From positions 1 to 12,740 of the forward strand of contig CAMYOP010000046.1 in NCBI GenBank assembly GCA_947260045.1: a stretch of 12,740 nt of DNA, written 5' to 3'. A program made the position numbers and the translations under genes. Position 1 is the first letter of the stretch, and each line of letters begins with the position of its first letter. Below, piece after piece: positions 1 to 7,122 of this stretch. The stretch is from an uncultured Desulfobulbaceae bacterium (GTDB lineage Bacteria > Desulfobacterota > Desulfobulbia > Desulfobulbales > Desulfobulbaceae). Below the pieces are notes generated by a model. It did no database searches. It had not been told where the DNA came from and saw only the letters and a program-made list of their open reading frames with translations.

Positions 1-1327
1 CAGCTTCGAAAATCTTACTAAAACCTAATTTATTCTTATTGGCGCTGCCAGCAAAAAGAACATATGCCTTTCCTTCTTCCTGGCTGACAAAAGCCCATAT
101 TTTTCTATGCGACATAAAAAATGCGACAACTAACCCGATAAGCATCAGGCAGCAGCCAAGATAAACCATCCATACGCCAGGGTCTTTTGCCACCTGCAGT
201 CCAGTTTCATATAATTGTTTCGCTGTAAAGGTATAGTCACCAGAATGTCTTTGGACCAAGGCTTCCCGACCCATTTCAATCCAGAAAACAGATGGCTGGC
301 CTTCACCGTCACTAAACCATACTTTGACCCTTTGCACTGCTTCGCGAAAGGAGTCAACATTAATAATACCATATTGGACATTGCCTTCTGGCCAGCTGAC
401 CTGTTTTGACGCTGGTACAACTGATTTATGGGCTAAACCGTCTTTGTTTTTCAGGTTTATAATAAAGTCATTATAGGGCTTATAGGACGATTGGTAAAAA
501 GTAATACCCTTATAGGTAAGGGGCTCGTTTACTTCAATTTGGGTTTTAAGTACCTCTTGACCGTTTTCAAGTACGGTCAGTTTGGAGAGATAATCTTTTG
601 GCATTCCATTGGAATAATATTCAATGTTGAAAAAATCGCAACGGATGGTGAATCCCAAGGGAATTCTGGCATTATTTGCATAAGAGAAAACAACGTCAGA
701 GTCCCTGGTTTCAGGAAGCATTATATGTCCTTTGAAGGCAAAGTCAGGAGCATTAAAAATGTTTTTGGCAATATCTGGGGAACCGATTATTGCACCCATA
801 AGGATCACAAGGATAGAGGTATGGACGATATAGACGCCAAATCTTGTCCAGCCGCCTTTTTGGGAAAAGAGTAAGGTTCCATTTTCTTTATCCCGTTGAG
901 TTGTTTTCCAGCCTTTTTGCTGCAAGTGCGACTCAATTTTCTGGCAGGCTTCTTCCTGGCTTCCCTCAAGATTTATTTTTTTCCTGAGTCCCATTTTGCT
1001 GAGTCGATCAGGATTGGTTGTTAAGTTATCCTGTTTGACCATTCTCCAGACATTAGGGATGCGCTCAATAGAGCAAACAATCAGGTTGATGCAAAACAGC
1101 GCAAGCAGGCCAAGAAACCACCAGGAGTTGTACATGTCCGGAATATAGAGCATCTCGAACAGTCTGGCAGTGTTGGCTCCGTATTTTTCTACATAGACCT
1201 CAAAGGGCTGTTTCTGCGGTATGAGTGTCCCGATAATGGAGGTGGATGCGAGGATGAACAGCAGAAAAAGCGCCAGCTTGACTGATGCAAAGAATGAGAT
1301 AAATGCGTTACTGTTTTTTTGTGCCAT
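1..1327 (-). CDS. resB: ResB-family cytochrome c biogenesis protein (3' end cut by window)
   Basis: ResB (Ccs1) works with CcsA/ResC in System II cytochrome c maturation. The complex moves haem across the cytoplasmic membrane and attaches it to apocytochromes outside. An uninterrupted frame of 442 codons runs from the ATG at 1327 off the left edge. Membrane segments are visible near residues 15-37 (SVKLALFLLFILASTSIIGT), 69-87, 163-183 (with H169 in VYIVHTS) and 385-405, followed by H408. Between the third and fourth lies the large extracytoplasmic domain, with the typical stretch NEPLTYKGITFYQSSYKPYN near 267-286. The spacing of membrane segments and this motif fit the family well. No good Shine-Dalgarno lies upstream of the ATG, but the N-terminus aligns with the usual family start just before the first membrane helix. 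The missing C-terminus is probably short, and ccsA/resC would be expected next, outside the window. Confidence 0.93.
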   Translation of the reverse strand, partial: MAQKNSNAFISFFASVKLALFLLFILASTSIIGTLIPQKQPFEVYVEKYGANTARLFEMLYIPDMYNSWWFLGLLALFCINLIVCSIERIPNVWRMVKQDNLTTNPDRLSKMGLRKKINLEGSQEEACQKIESHLQQKGWKTTQRDKENGTLLFSQKGGWTRFGVYIVHTSILVILMGAIIGSPDIAKNIFNAPDFAFKGHIMLPETRDSDVVFSYANNARIPLGFTIRCDFFNIEYYSNGMPKDYLSKLTVLENGQEVLKTQIEVNEPLTYKGITFYQSSYKPYNDFIINLKNKDGLAHKSVVPASKQVSWPEGNVQYGIINVDSFREAVQRVKVWFSDGEGQPSVFWIEMGREALVQRHSGDYTFTAKQLYETGLQVAKDPGVWMVYLGCCLMLIGLVVAFFMSHRKIWAFVSQEEGKAYVLFAGSANKNKLGFSKIFEA

Positions 1328-1375
1328 GTAATAATGTGAGAAGTAAAATTTCAGGTAGTTTGTTTCTTTAAACAG

Positions 1376-1612
1376 TTACATGAACTGATAGAGTAAACGT
1401 GAAAAATATTTTTGACAAACAGGACTTTTAGAAAGTGCATAAATAAATTCAGCATAAGACATAAGAGGTTTTGCTACCATGAGCTCAAGTCTTCTGTCAA
1501 TATAAATATCATTCTCTTTGATAGAAACAAACAAATTGTTCTTTTTTATTGCTTTTAACAGTAAATCAGAAAGATACAGATGACACACATGTTGTTGTTT
1601 TTGATCGCACAT
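1376..1612 (-). CDS. Small hypothetical ORF upstream of resB
   Basis: A 78-codon frame ends 48 bp before the resB start on the same strand. I do not recognise the product. It has no membrane segment or metal motif; it has three scattered cysteines and a mixed, plausible protein composition (for example VSIKENDIYIDRRLEL in the middle). It follows a good promoter at 1733-1760, so it would sit first in a resB transcript. Against it, there is no Shine-Dalgarno before the ATG and the frame is short. It may be a small gene or merely part of the resB leader. Confidence 0.35.
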   Translation of the reverse strand: MCDQKQQHVCHLYLSDLLLKAIKKNNLFVSIKENDIYIDRRLELMVAKPLMSYAEFIYALSKSPVCQKYFSRLLYQFM

Positions 1613-1732
1613 TTACTATGTAATGGGCTTGGATCATTCTTTTTTATTAGCAAACGCTATGCCATTAAGAATAAGTGATGGGAAGGTTTTTTGTTTAGCT
1701 GGAATTAGTGTATCAACTCGTGCATATTGCAG

Positions 1733-1760
1733 ATTATATTTAAGGAAGGAAACTTTTCAA
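1733..1760 (-). promoter_or_regulatory. Sigma-70-type promoter reading toward resB
   Basis: On the minus strand, TTGAAA (1755-1760) and TATAAT (1733-1738) are separated by 16 bp. The -10 is a perfect consensus and the -35 matches 5 of 6. It points toward the 78-aa ORF and resB, and the nearer 7-1-7 inverted repeat ends only 3 bp upstream of its -35. The start site itself is inferred. Confidence 0.6.
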
Positions 1761-1762
1761 AG

Positions 1763-1811
1763 TGGGTAATAATTATACATTTGTAATATGAGTCCGGGTA
1801 ATTATTACCCA
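1763..1811. promoter_or_regulatory. Tandem 7-1-7 inverted repeats, candidate Fur-superfamily operator
   Basis: Two copies of the pattern GGGTAAT-N-ATTANNN occur. GGGTAATTATTACCC (1796-1810) is a perfect 7-1-7 palindrome. GGGTAATAATTATAC (1764-1778) keeps the TAAT-N-ATTA core with two mismatches in the outer right arm. Their centres, 1771 and 1803, are 32 bp apart, about three helical turns. Together they also form a 13-bp perfect inverted repeat, TGGGTAATAATTA at 1763-1775 against 1799-1811. The 7-1-7 TAATNATTA core is the known layout of Fur, PerR and Zur boxes. Which family member would bind, and whether it controls the resB side, rpmB or both, is not shown. Confidence 0.5.
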
Positions 1812-1945
1812 AACAAAGGAAACCTCAGATTCTATCTTTATCTCTGTCATTTTGAAGCACTGGAAAAATATCTTGCTTTTTTTGATTGAAAAAAGTAAAG
1901 ATTACTGTTTGCGTAAAAAAATTACTCTGAAGGGAGATATATATT

Positions 1946-2140
1946 ATGGCTCGTGTATGTGATGTATGTGGAAAAGGTCCTGCAAGTGGCAATAATGTCA
2001 GCCATGCGCACAATAAGACTAGAAGACGTTGGTTGCCAAACCTGCAGAAAGTCCGCACCGTCAGTGATGGTGGCGGTACAAAGCGCATCCGTGTCTGCAC
2101 TCGTTGTATTCGTTCCGGGGCAGTTGTAAAGCCTTCCTAG
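1946..2140 (+). CDS. rpmB: 50S ribosomal protein L28, zinc-ribbon (C+) form
   Basis: L28 is a component of the large ribosomal subunit needed for late assembly. The 64-residue product starts MARVCDVCGKGPASGNNVSH and contains the L28 signature with TRRRWLPNLQKV near 25-36. Four cysteines in two CxxC pairs, C5/C8 and C51/C54, mark the zinc-binding C+ version. Length fits the short bacterial forms. The ATG is placed by AGGGAG nine bases upstream. It stands alone, without the rpmG (L33) neighbour seen in many genomes, and has its own strong terminator at 2163-2197. The tandem 7-1-7 palindromes lie 135-180 bp upstream. A zinc-dependent regulator would be a logical but unproven controller, since known Zur-controlled L28 copies are usually the cysteine-free paralogues. 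Confidence 0.97.
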   Translation: MARVCDVCGKGPASGNNVSHAHNKTRRRWLPNLQKVRTVSDGGGTKRIRVCTRCIRSGAVVKPS

Positions 2141-2162
2141 TCGACCAGTATTATATAAAAAA

Positions 2163-2197
2163 GAGCGAGATGACCTTGGTTGTCTCGCCTTTTTTTT
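2163..2197 (+). terminator. Rho-independent terminator of rpmB
   Basis: GCGAGATGACC pairs with GGTTGTCTCGC around a tiny loop, with two G-T pairs in the stem, followed immediately by a run of eight T at 2190-2197. It lies 22 bp after the rpmB stop and before the next gene's ribosome binding site. Confidence 0.9.
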
Positions 2198-2231
2198 GCC
2201 TGATTTACCAGTAAAATAACAGGAGAAGATC

Positions 2232-2489
2232 ATGAGTCAGGAGGAAATAGGGTTCCTGCCATTTGAAGTAGCAAAAAAAATTGTCGCTGCTATTCAGGAA
2301 GAAGAAGACATTCATAACAATGATCGCCGCATATTGACCGTGTATAATCAGGAAAATAAAGAAGTTTGCTGGTTTGACTTTGAAGAGGTTCTGGCAGCTG
2401 TTGAACAAAGAAAAGTAAAAGAAGAGCAAATGGAGCTTGTAACTGATTATATCCTCCACCATATCCCAGACTGGGCTGTGGATATTTAA
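2232..2489 (+). CDS. Conserved-looking hypothetical protein, 85 aa
   Basis: I do not recognise this family. The product is soluble and acidic, rich in Glu, with the order helix-like (7-26), a short polar stretch, a strand-like pair ILTVYNQENKEVCWFDF near 34-50, and a Glu/Lys-rich helix near 51-75. A single Cys (46) and several Trp/Phe give it a small globular look. The start is well supported: AGGAGA lies six to seven bases before the ATG. It follows the rpmB terminator, so it needs its own promoter or read-through. It converges with the SDR gene, whose stop lies 22 bp away, and no terminator is visible between them. Confidence 0.75.
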   Translation: MSQEEIGFLPFEVAKKIVAAIQEEEDIHNNDRRILTVYNQENKEVCWFDFEEVLAAVEQRKVKEEQMELVTDYILHHIPDWAVDI

Positions 2490-2511
2490 GCAATATGCTG
2501 TTCTACTTCAT

Positions 2512-3339
2512 TTAGAGTACTCCATCTGGTAAGGGCGGAACTGTCTCTCCGCCCAACAAATATCCACCATCCAATCGAAGCACACTCCCTGTCATATATT
2601 CTCCATCCTGGATCAGAAACTCGACAACCTTAGCAACACTTTGCGGTTTGCCTGTTTGTCTGAGCAATATATGGTCGATAAGCCTGTTTTTTTCATCATC
2701 TGTTAAGAGTTCCCATCCTCTGGTGCCAGGGCCGTGTCTATGGTCAATGATACCAAGCATTATCTCGTTTACCCGGATATTCGGTGCTCCTATGCGTGCC
2801 CAGTTTTCAGTAAAAGATGCAATGGAACGATTGGCAGCTGCGTAGCCATCACTAAAGACAAGTCCGGCTGGACCGCTCCTTCCTGTTAGAGCTGCAATTG
2901 ACGAAAGGTTAATAACTATTGCCTGTGCAGTGTTCTGCAATAGGGGGAGGCAGCGTTGAAAGACCTGCCATTTGGCTTGCAGGGTCGTGTCCTGTTCAAG
3001 TTGCCATTGCTTCCTGTTTACTTCTTTATCATAGGAACCATGGACAATGGGCATACCCCCACGTTCAATATTGTTGATGAGAATATCAAGACAACCAAAT
3101 TCATTTTTAATCTTGTCACAAAGCAAGGTAATATCTTTTTCTGAGCATAAATCGCATCTCATTGTAATATTACGTGACTCTGGGCTGGAAAACTCCTGTT
3201 CCATCTTTTGGGAATCTTCTGGCCAATCCAGCCAGGGAAGGATCAGGTGAGCACCTTTTACATGAAGTGCACGTGCTATTGCTCTGCCAACGGGCCTTGA
3301 TGCACCAAGAACAAGTGCTGATTTTCCTTTGATGTTCAT
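2512..3339 (-). CDS. SDR-family oxidoreductase with altered active site
   Basis: This is a 275-residue short-chain dehydrogenase/reductase with a Rossmann fold. The N-terminal nucleotide loop is GASRPVGRA (12-20), in which the usual middle glycine is Pro16. D63 follows the strand that normally contacts adenine, NN is at 89-90, the catalytic-type serine is in NLSS (144-147), and the C-terminal MTGSVLRLDGGY is typical of the FabG-like group. The tyrosine motif reads Y166-A-A-A-N170, so the lysine of YxxxK is replaced by asparagine (codon AAT), and the helix-4 asparagine position reads as Thr (DTTLQ). Folding as an SDR is well supported. Classical catalysis is doubtful, and substrate and cofactor are unknown. 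It starts 20 bp after the thioredoxin-like gene, so the two are probably co-transcribed. No clear Shine-Dalgarno is visible. Confidence 0.9.
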   Translation of the reverse strand: MNIKGKSALVLGASRPVGRAIARALHVKGAHLILPWLDWPEDSQKMEQEFSSPESRNITMRCDLCSEKDITLLCDKIKNEFGCLDILINNIERGGMPIVHGSYDKEVNRKQWQLEQDTTLQAKWQVFQRCLPLLQNTAQAIVINLSSIAALTGRSGPAGLVFSDGYAAANRSIASFTENWARIGAPNIRVNEIMLGIIDHRHGPGTRGWELLTDDEKNRLIDHILLRQTGKPQSVAKVVEFLIQDGEYMTGSVLRLDGGYLLGGETVPPLPDGVL

Positions 3340-3359
3340 GAAGAGATTTTGTTTTATGG

Positions 3360-3884
3360 TTAATCAGTGACATCTCTCACCCATTGCTCCACCTGGGCAA
3401 GAGTTGGCATGTGGCCTGCACATTTTAATGAACCGTTAATAATGAGAGCGGGGGTATGCAAGACTCCATAACGACCAATTTCATCGGGCTCGTGGATTTG
3501 TTCAATGTCCGCTGCAATGTTCATATTATTCAGGACTTCTATGAGCATAACCTGAAGCTTGTTACAGCTGATGCAGGTGGAGCCAAAAATACGAATAACC
3601 AGGTGATCGGTGTCATCATCGGTCAGGTTCATATGTTTTTGGTACTCAGCTTGCAAGGCTTGTCGGTATTGTGACGTCAGACCACTTGGGATGTAATTTT
3701 CCTTCGCAATGGTTTTAAATATAAATTCCGTTGCCTCAACTAAACTGAGATTTTTTTCAGCGGCAATATTGAGGGCACGGTCAAGACCAATAAGACCTAT
3801 TCTTGATGGGCCTATCTGTATCGTTTTAGAAGTTGCTGTATTCATAATTGAGGTGATGGTGTTTTTTTGTTTACCCCTGTACAT
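3360..3884 (-). CDS. Thioredoxin-like protein with an N-terminal helical domain
   Basis: The product has two parts. Residues 22-85 form a helical region with IGPSRIGLIGLD, a later NYIPSG, and a Tyr-rich helix ending YQKHM. Residues 95-174 are a small thioredoxin/glutaredoxin-like domain: strand VIRIFGSTC, the redox pair C104-I-S-C107, a cis-proline context HTPALIING (143-151) and a further cysteine at 155. This resembles the compact single-domain redox proteins known from archaea and anaerobes (Thioredoxin_3 type). It likely performs thiol-disulfide exchange in the cytoplasm, as no signal peptide is seen. The start is uncertain: neither the ATG at 3884 nor the in-frame ATG at 3845 has a Shine-Dalgarno, and homology-like sequence begins only after the second. 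An SDR gene follows 20 bp downstream, suggesting a shared redox role. Confidence 0.85.
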   Translation of the reverse strand: MYRGKQKNTITSIMNTATSKTIQIGPSRIGLIGLDRALNIAAEKNLSLVEATEFIFKTIAKENYIPSGLTSQYRQALQAEYQKHMNLTDDDTDHLVIRIFGSTCISCNKLQVMLIEVLNNMNIAADIEQIHEPDEIGRYGVLHTPALIINGSLKCAGHMPTLAQVEQWVRDVTD

Positions 3885-4212
3885 TAAAACAATATCGTTG
3901 AGGAAACAAGGGAAGCATCTTTGTGGTGGTAATGAAACAAAGCATAATAAATACTTTTTCTATACTTTAGAGCGCAACAGCTAAAGTACTCTTGAACCCT
4001 GCTTCATGAGGAAGGAAGCGATTTCATTTTTCCGTTATTATCCGGGAGACAGAATAATTTTCGCTGATAATACGCGAAAAAAATTCGGTCCCCTTAGACT
4101 TAGGAAAATTTGGGGTAAGCACCGACTCCGATCTGTCTCTCGGTGTTCGCTGAGCTCTTTTCCTCTTTGGAGAAACATTGGAACTTGAACGGACATTATT
4201 TTAAGGAAAAAC
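3885..4212 (+). promoter_or_regulatory. Hairpin-rich leader before the M16 protease gene
   Basis: This 328-bp stretch carries no convincing gene. It holds the inverted repeat at 3963-3988, then two clean hairpins: TTTTCGC/GCGAAAA (4058-4064 with 4074-4080, nine-base loop) and CACCGA/TCGGTG (4120-4125 with 4140-4145, 14-base loop). A possible CCCC/GGGG pairing lies just before the second. The arrangement looks like a structured 5' untranslated region. It does not match any riboswitch consensus I know, and no U-rich attenuator follows. Confidence 0.35.
3963..3988. repeat. Perfect 8-bp inverted repeat upstream of the M16 gene
   Basis: TACTTTAG (3963-3970) is repeated inverted as CTAAAGTA (3981-3988) around a 10-base spacer. 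The left arm overlaps a possible plus-strand -10 (TATACT, 3961-3966), although no -35 is evident. It could be an operator or a leader hairpin. Confidence 0.4.
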
Positions 4213-7116
4213 ATGCAATTATTTACAGTTTTGCTGCGCAAATGTAACTTTTTACGATTCATCAGTCTTGTGGGGCTGATCCTTATTTCTTCTTGTACAA
4301 CGCTGCCTCAGGCGCAAGATTCTCTTGTGAAGGATAGCCGTGACTGCCTGGATATTGGTTGGCCTCATGAGGTGAGTGACTTGAAGCCTGACCCTGCCTT
4401 AACTTTTGGTCGACTGGAAAATGGTTTTCGCTACATTATCATGAAAAATCAGGAACCAAAAAACAGGCTTGCCCTTTATCTTGATATTCAGGCTGGCTCC
4501 ATTCAGGAAAAAGAGAACCAAAGAGGTCTGGCTCATTTCCTTGAACACATGCTTTTTAACGGGAGCACCAATTTCCCTCCAGGGACTCTGATTGAATATT
4601 TCCAGTCCATAGGGATGGGTTTTGGTGCTGATTCCAATGCACATACCTCCTATGGTGAAACCGTTTACAAACTGTTTTTACCACAGAGTGATTCTGCGAG
4701 CCTCCAGGACGGCCTGCTTGTAATGAGTGATTATGCAAGAGGTGCATTATTGCAACCTGCCGAAGTGGATCGAGAACGCGGCGTCATTATGGCAGAAAAG
4801 AGAGCAAGGGATTCCGTAGGATTCCGAACCCGTAAAGAGCGCACCAGATTTCTTTTTGCTGGAACACGGGCAGCAAGCAGGATGCCAATAGGGACTGACG
4901 AAGTGCTTAGGTCCGCATCGGCTGATGACCTTCGTGACTATTATGATAGCTGGTATCGACCTGAGAACATGATTTTAGTTCTGGTCGGTGATGTGGACAA
5001 GGAAATGGCCGAGAGACTTGTCAGGAAAAAATTTCAGGAACTAAAAGGCGAGGGCGAACCACCGCAGTGTCCCGATTTTGGCCAGGTGAATCATCAGGGA
5101 ACGGCAGTGCAGTATCTGTATGAGCCTGAACTGGGTTATACAGATCTTTCCATTGAAACCCTATGGAACGAGGAGCCTCATCCCAATAACTCCTACTGGG
5201 AAGAGAAGTACTTAAAGGAGTATGTTGCAATATTACTCATGAATAACAGGTTGAAGCAGCTTGTCAATAAGGCGGGAAGTCCTTTTACCTCTGCTGCCAC
5301 TTATAATGGTACATTCTTACAGGAAGTAGGCTACGCCAGCTTGACGGCTAAGACGAAAGGGCAGGATTATAAAGAGGGATTGGTACAGCTTAACAGGGCC
5401 CTCCGCCAGGCAATCCAGGACGGCTTTTTCCAAAGTGAACTGGATAGAGTGAAAAAGGATATCCAGGCTCAACTGGAAAAAGATGTTCGTACCGCTGAAA
5501 GCAGGGAGAGCAAAAGACTTGCTGCAATGCTTATTCGTAAGCTCAATAACAACGAAGTTTTTCTTTCCCCTGAGCAGGAGCAGAGCTTGTATTTGCCTAT
5601 TTTGCAAAAACTTACTCTTGCTGAAGTGAATACTCTCTTTAAAGCTTTGTGGCAGCATGATAACAGACTCGTTCAGGTGGTCGGCACTGCCAAGATTGAA
5701 ACTGGGAAGGAAGAGACTGCTGAAGTCCATGTCGCTGATATTTTTAACCGTTCCCAGAATGAACAATTGGTACCGTATGAAGTATCGGCTTTGAAAAAAT
5801 TTCCTTATTTTAAAATACCTGAAGCTTCTGGTCAGGAAATTGAAAAAACACGTCTGCAGGAGATTGAGGCGAGCCGCTATACCCTTGCAAATAAAACCGT
5901 TGTAAATATTAAAAAAACATCTTTTGAGCCAAATGAAGTACGGGTAGCTCTCCATTTTGGCGATGGCAAGCTTAGTCAACCCCTGCCGGGCCTGTCACAA
6001 TTAGCCCAGAGTATAGTCAATGATAGTGGTCTGGGTGGCTTGAAAAAAGAAGAACTTGACGAGGCGCTTGCAGGAATAAATGCCAGGGTAAAATTTAAGG
6101 TTGGGGCGGAAAGTTTTGTTTTAAGCGGGAGTGGTTTGAACAGTGAGCTGGAGCTCATCTTTCAATTACTCTATGCCTCACTGCAAGACCCTGTTTTTCG
6201 GAAAGACTCCTATGATTTGACCATGCAGCGCTACGACCAGATGTATGATCAGCTTAACAGCTCTGTTGAAGGTATGCTGGAGCTTGTTGGAACAAATTTT
6301 CTGGCAGGCGGTAACAGTCGTTACGGTATGATTGCTCAAGAGGAATTTAAGCAACTTCGTTTGGAACAGGTTGAAAACTGGCTGCGGCCCATTTTTCAAA
6401 ATGAACAGCTTGAATTAAATATCGTTGGAGATATTGATGTTGAAGCAGCAGCAGTTCTGGCTGATCAGTATTTTGGCAGTCTCAAGCGTTCTTTACAATC
6501 AAGCAGAAAAGGACAGGCCATAGCATTTCCTTCTGGAAAGGTTCTCAAAAGAAGTGTTGCTACAGAGATCGATAAGTCACTGGTGATTATTGCCTGGCCT
6601 ACTGCTGATTTCTGGGATATTGCACGTACCAGGCGCCTTGGGGTTTTGGGTGCAGTCCTTGAAGACAGGTTGCGCCTGGAGTTACGGGAAAAGCTGGGTG
6701 CTACCTATTCACCCGCGGTGTATCACAATGGAAGCAGAGTTGATCCTGGTTTTGGCACCTTGAAATCTGTACTCTTGGTTGATCCGCAACAGGCTGAAGA
6801 ATTGGGCGATAAAGTGGTGGCGGCTGGGAGCAGAATGGCTCAGGATGGCGTCACTGCAGAGGAGCTGCAGCGGACAATGGAGCCTATTAATACCTCCATA
6901 AAAGATATGATCAGAACCAACCGTTATTGGCTGGAGTCGGTTTTGGTTCTTTCCAGCCGTCATCCGGAGCAGCTTCAGTGGCCGCTGACCATTCAAAGTG
7001 ATTTTGCTGGAATTACAGTTGAAGAGATTGCCAGACTAGCTTCAACCTATTTGCAGCAGGACAGTGCTGCCCGGCTTCTCTTTCAACCTGAAACAAAGGA
7101 GCAGGTCACTGAGTAA
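4213..7116 (+). CDS. M16-family zinc metallopeptidase, predicted lipoprotein
   Basis: This 967-residue protein is a two-module inverzincin of the PqqL/pitrilysin type, which degrades peptides in a closed chamber. The N-terminus has a basic start, a hydrophobic segment and the lipobox ISSC with C28, so export and lipidation are predicted. The first peptidase domain (about 63-290) carries the zinc motif H108-F-L-E111-H112, with a third ligand likely E195 in ERGVIMAE. M16 C-terminal-type domains follow, and a second, catalytically empty half begins near 550 (YTLANKTVVNIKKTSF). C-terminal LGATYSPAV is typical of the family. Length agrees with the roughly 930-aa PqqL proteins. The start is fixed by AAGGA five bases before the ATG. 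Possible jobs are clearance of signal peptides or small envelope peptides. It converges with the USP gene, whose stop is only 6 bp away. Confidence 0.95.
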   Translation: MQLFTVLLRKCNFLRFISLVGLILISSCTTLPQAQDSLVKDSRDCLDIGWPHEVSDLKPDPALTFGRLENGFRYIIMKNQEPKNRLALYLDIQAGSIQEKENQRGLAHFLEHMLFNGSTNFPPGTLIEYFQSIGMGFGADSNAHTSYGETVYKLFLPQSDSASLQDGLLVMSDYARGALLQPAEVDRERGVIMAEKRARDSVGFRTRKERTRFLFAGTRAASRMPIGTDEVLRSASADDLRDYYDSWYRPENMILVLVGDVDKEMAERLVRKKFQELKGEGEPPQCPDFGQVNHQGTAVQYLYEPELGYTDLSIETLWNEEPHPNNSYWEEKYLKEYVAILLMNNRLKQLVNKAGSPFTSAATYNGTFLQEVGYASLTAKTKGQDYKEGLVQLNRALRQAIQDGFFQSELDRVKKDIQAQLEKDVRTAESRESKRLAAMLIRKLNNNEVFLSPEQEQSLYLPILQKLTLAEVNTLFKALWQHDNRLVQVVGTAKIETGKEETAEVHVADIFNRSQNEQLVPYEVSALKKFPYFKIPEASGQEIEKTRLQEIEASRYTLANKTVVNIKKTSFEPNEVRVALHFGDGKLSQPLPGLSQLAQSIVNDSGLGGLKKEELDEALAGINARVKFKVGAESFVLSGSGLNSELELIFQLLYASLQDPVFRKDSYDLTMQRYDQMYDQLNSSVEGMLELVGTNFLAGGNSRYGMIAQEEFKQLRLEQVENWLRPIFQNEQLELNIVGDIDVEAAAVLADQYFGSLKRSLQSSRKGQAIAFPSGKVLKRSVATEIDKSLVIIAWPTADFWDIARTRRLGVLGAVLEDRLRLELREKLGATYSPAVYHNGSRVDPGFGTLKSVLLVDPQQAEELGDKVVAAGSRMAQDGVTAEELQRTMEPINTSIKDMIRTNRYWLESVLVLSSRHPEQLQWPLTIQSDFAGITVEEIARLASTYLQQDSAARLLFQPETKEQVTE

Positions 7117-7122
7117 TAGACT

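Larger units (their letters stand above)
1613..1945. other. Intergenic regulatory spacer between the resB side and rpmB
   Basis: No credible gene is present. The stretch holds the minus-strand promoter, the tandem palindromes and, toward rpmB, AT-rich DNA ending in a clear ribosome binding site, AGGGAG at 1931-1936. I could not identify a convincing plus-strand promoter for rpmB; TTGCTT at 1873-1878 and TTGATT at 1882-1887 have only weak -10 partners. Confidence 0.6.

Noticed and set aside
491..874. A 127-codon plus-strand frame inside the left-edge gene
   Set aside because: It lies antisense to resB, whose frame is uninterrupted and has clear family motifs.
1825..2233. Two overlapping minus-strand frames across rpmB
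   Set aside because: Both are antisense to the clear L28 gene and cross its terminator.
4120..4145. A hairpin resembling the terminal stem of Cas9 guide RNAs (CACCGA/TCGGTG)
   Set aside because: There is no repeat array, anti-repeat or cas gene in the window; the likeness covers only six base pairs.
4006..4188. A 60-codon plus-strand frame in the M16 leader
   Set aside because: Its composition is unlike its neighbours' (many Arg, no recognisable pattern) and it spans the hairpins. Its ATG does lie near GGA-like bases, but no conserved feature supports it.
5317..5979. A 220-codon minus-strand frame inside the M16 gene
   Set aside because: It is the complementary shadow of a well-supported protease and shows no family motif or ribosome binding site.
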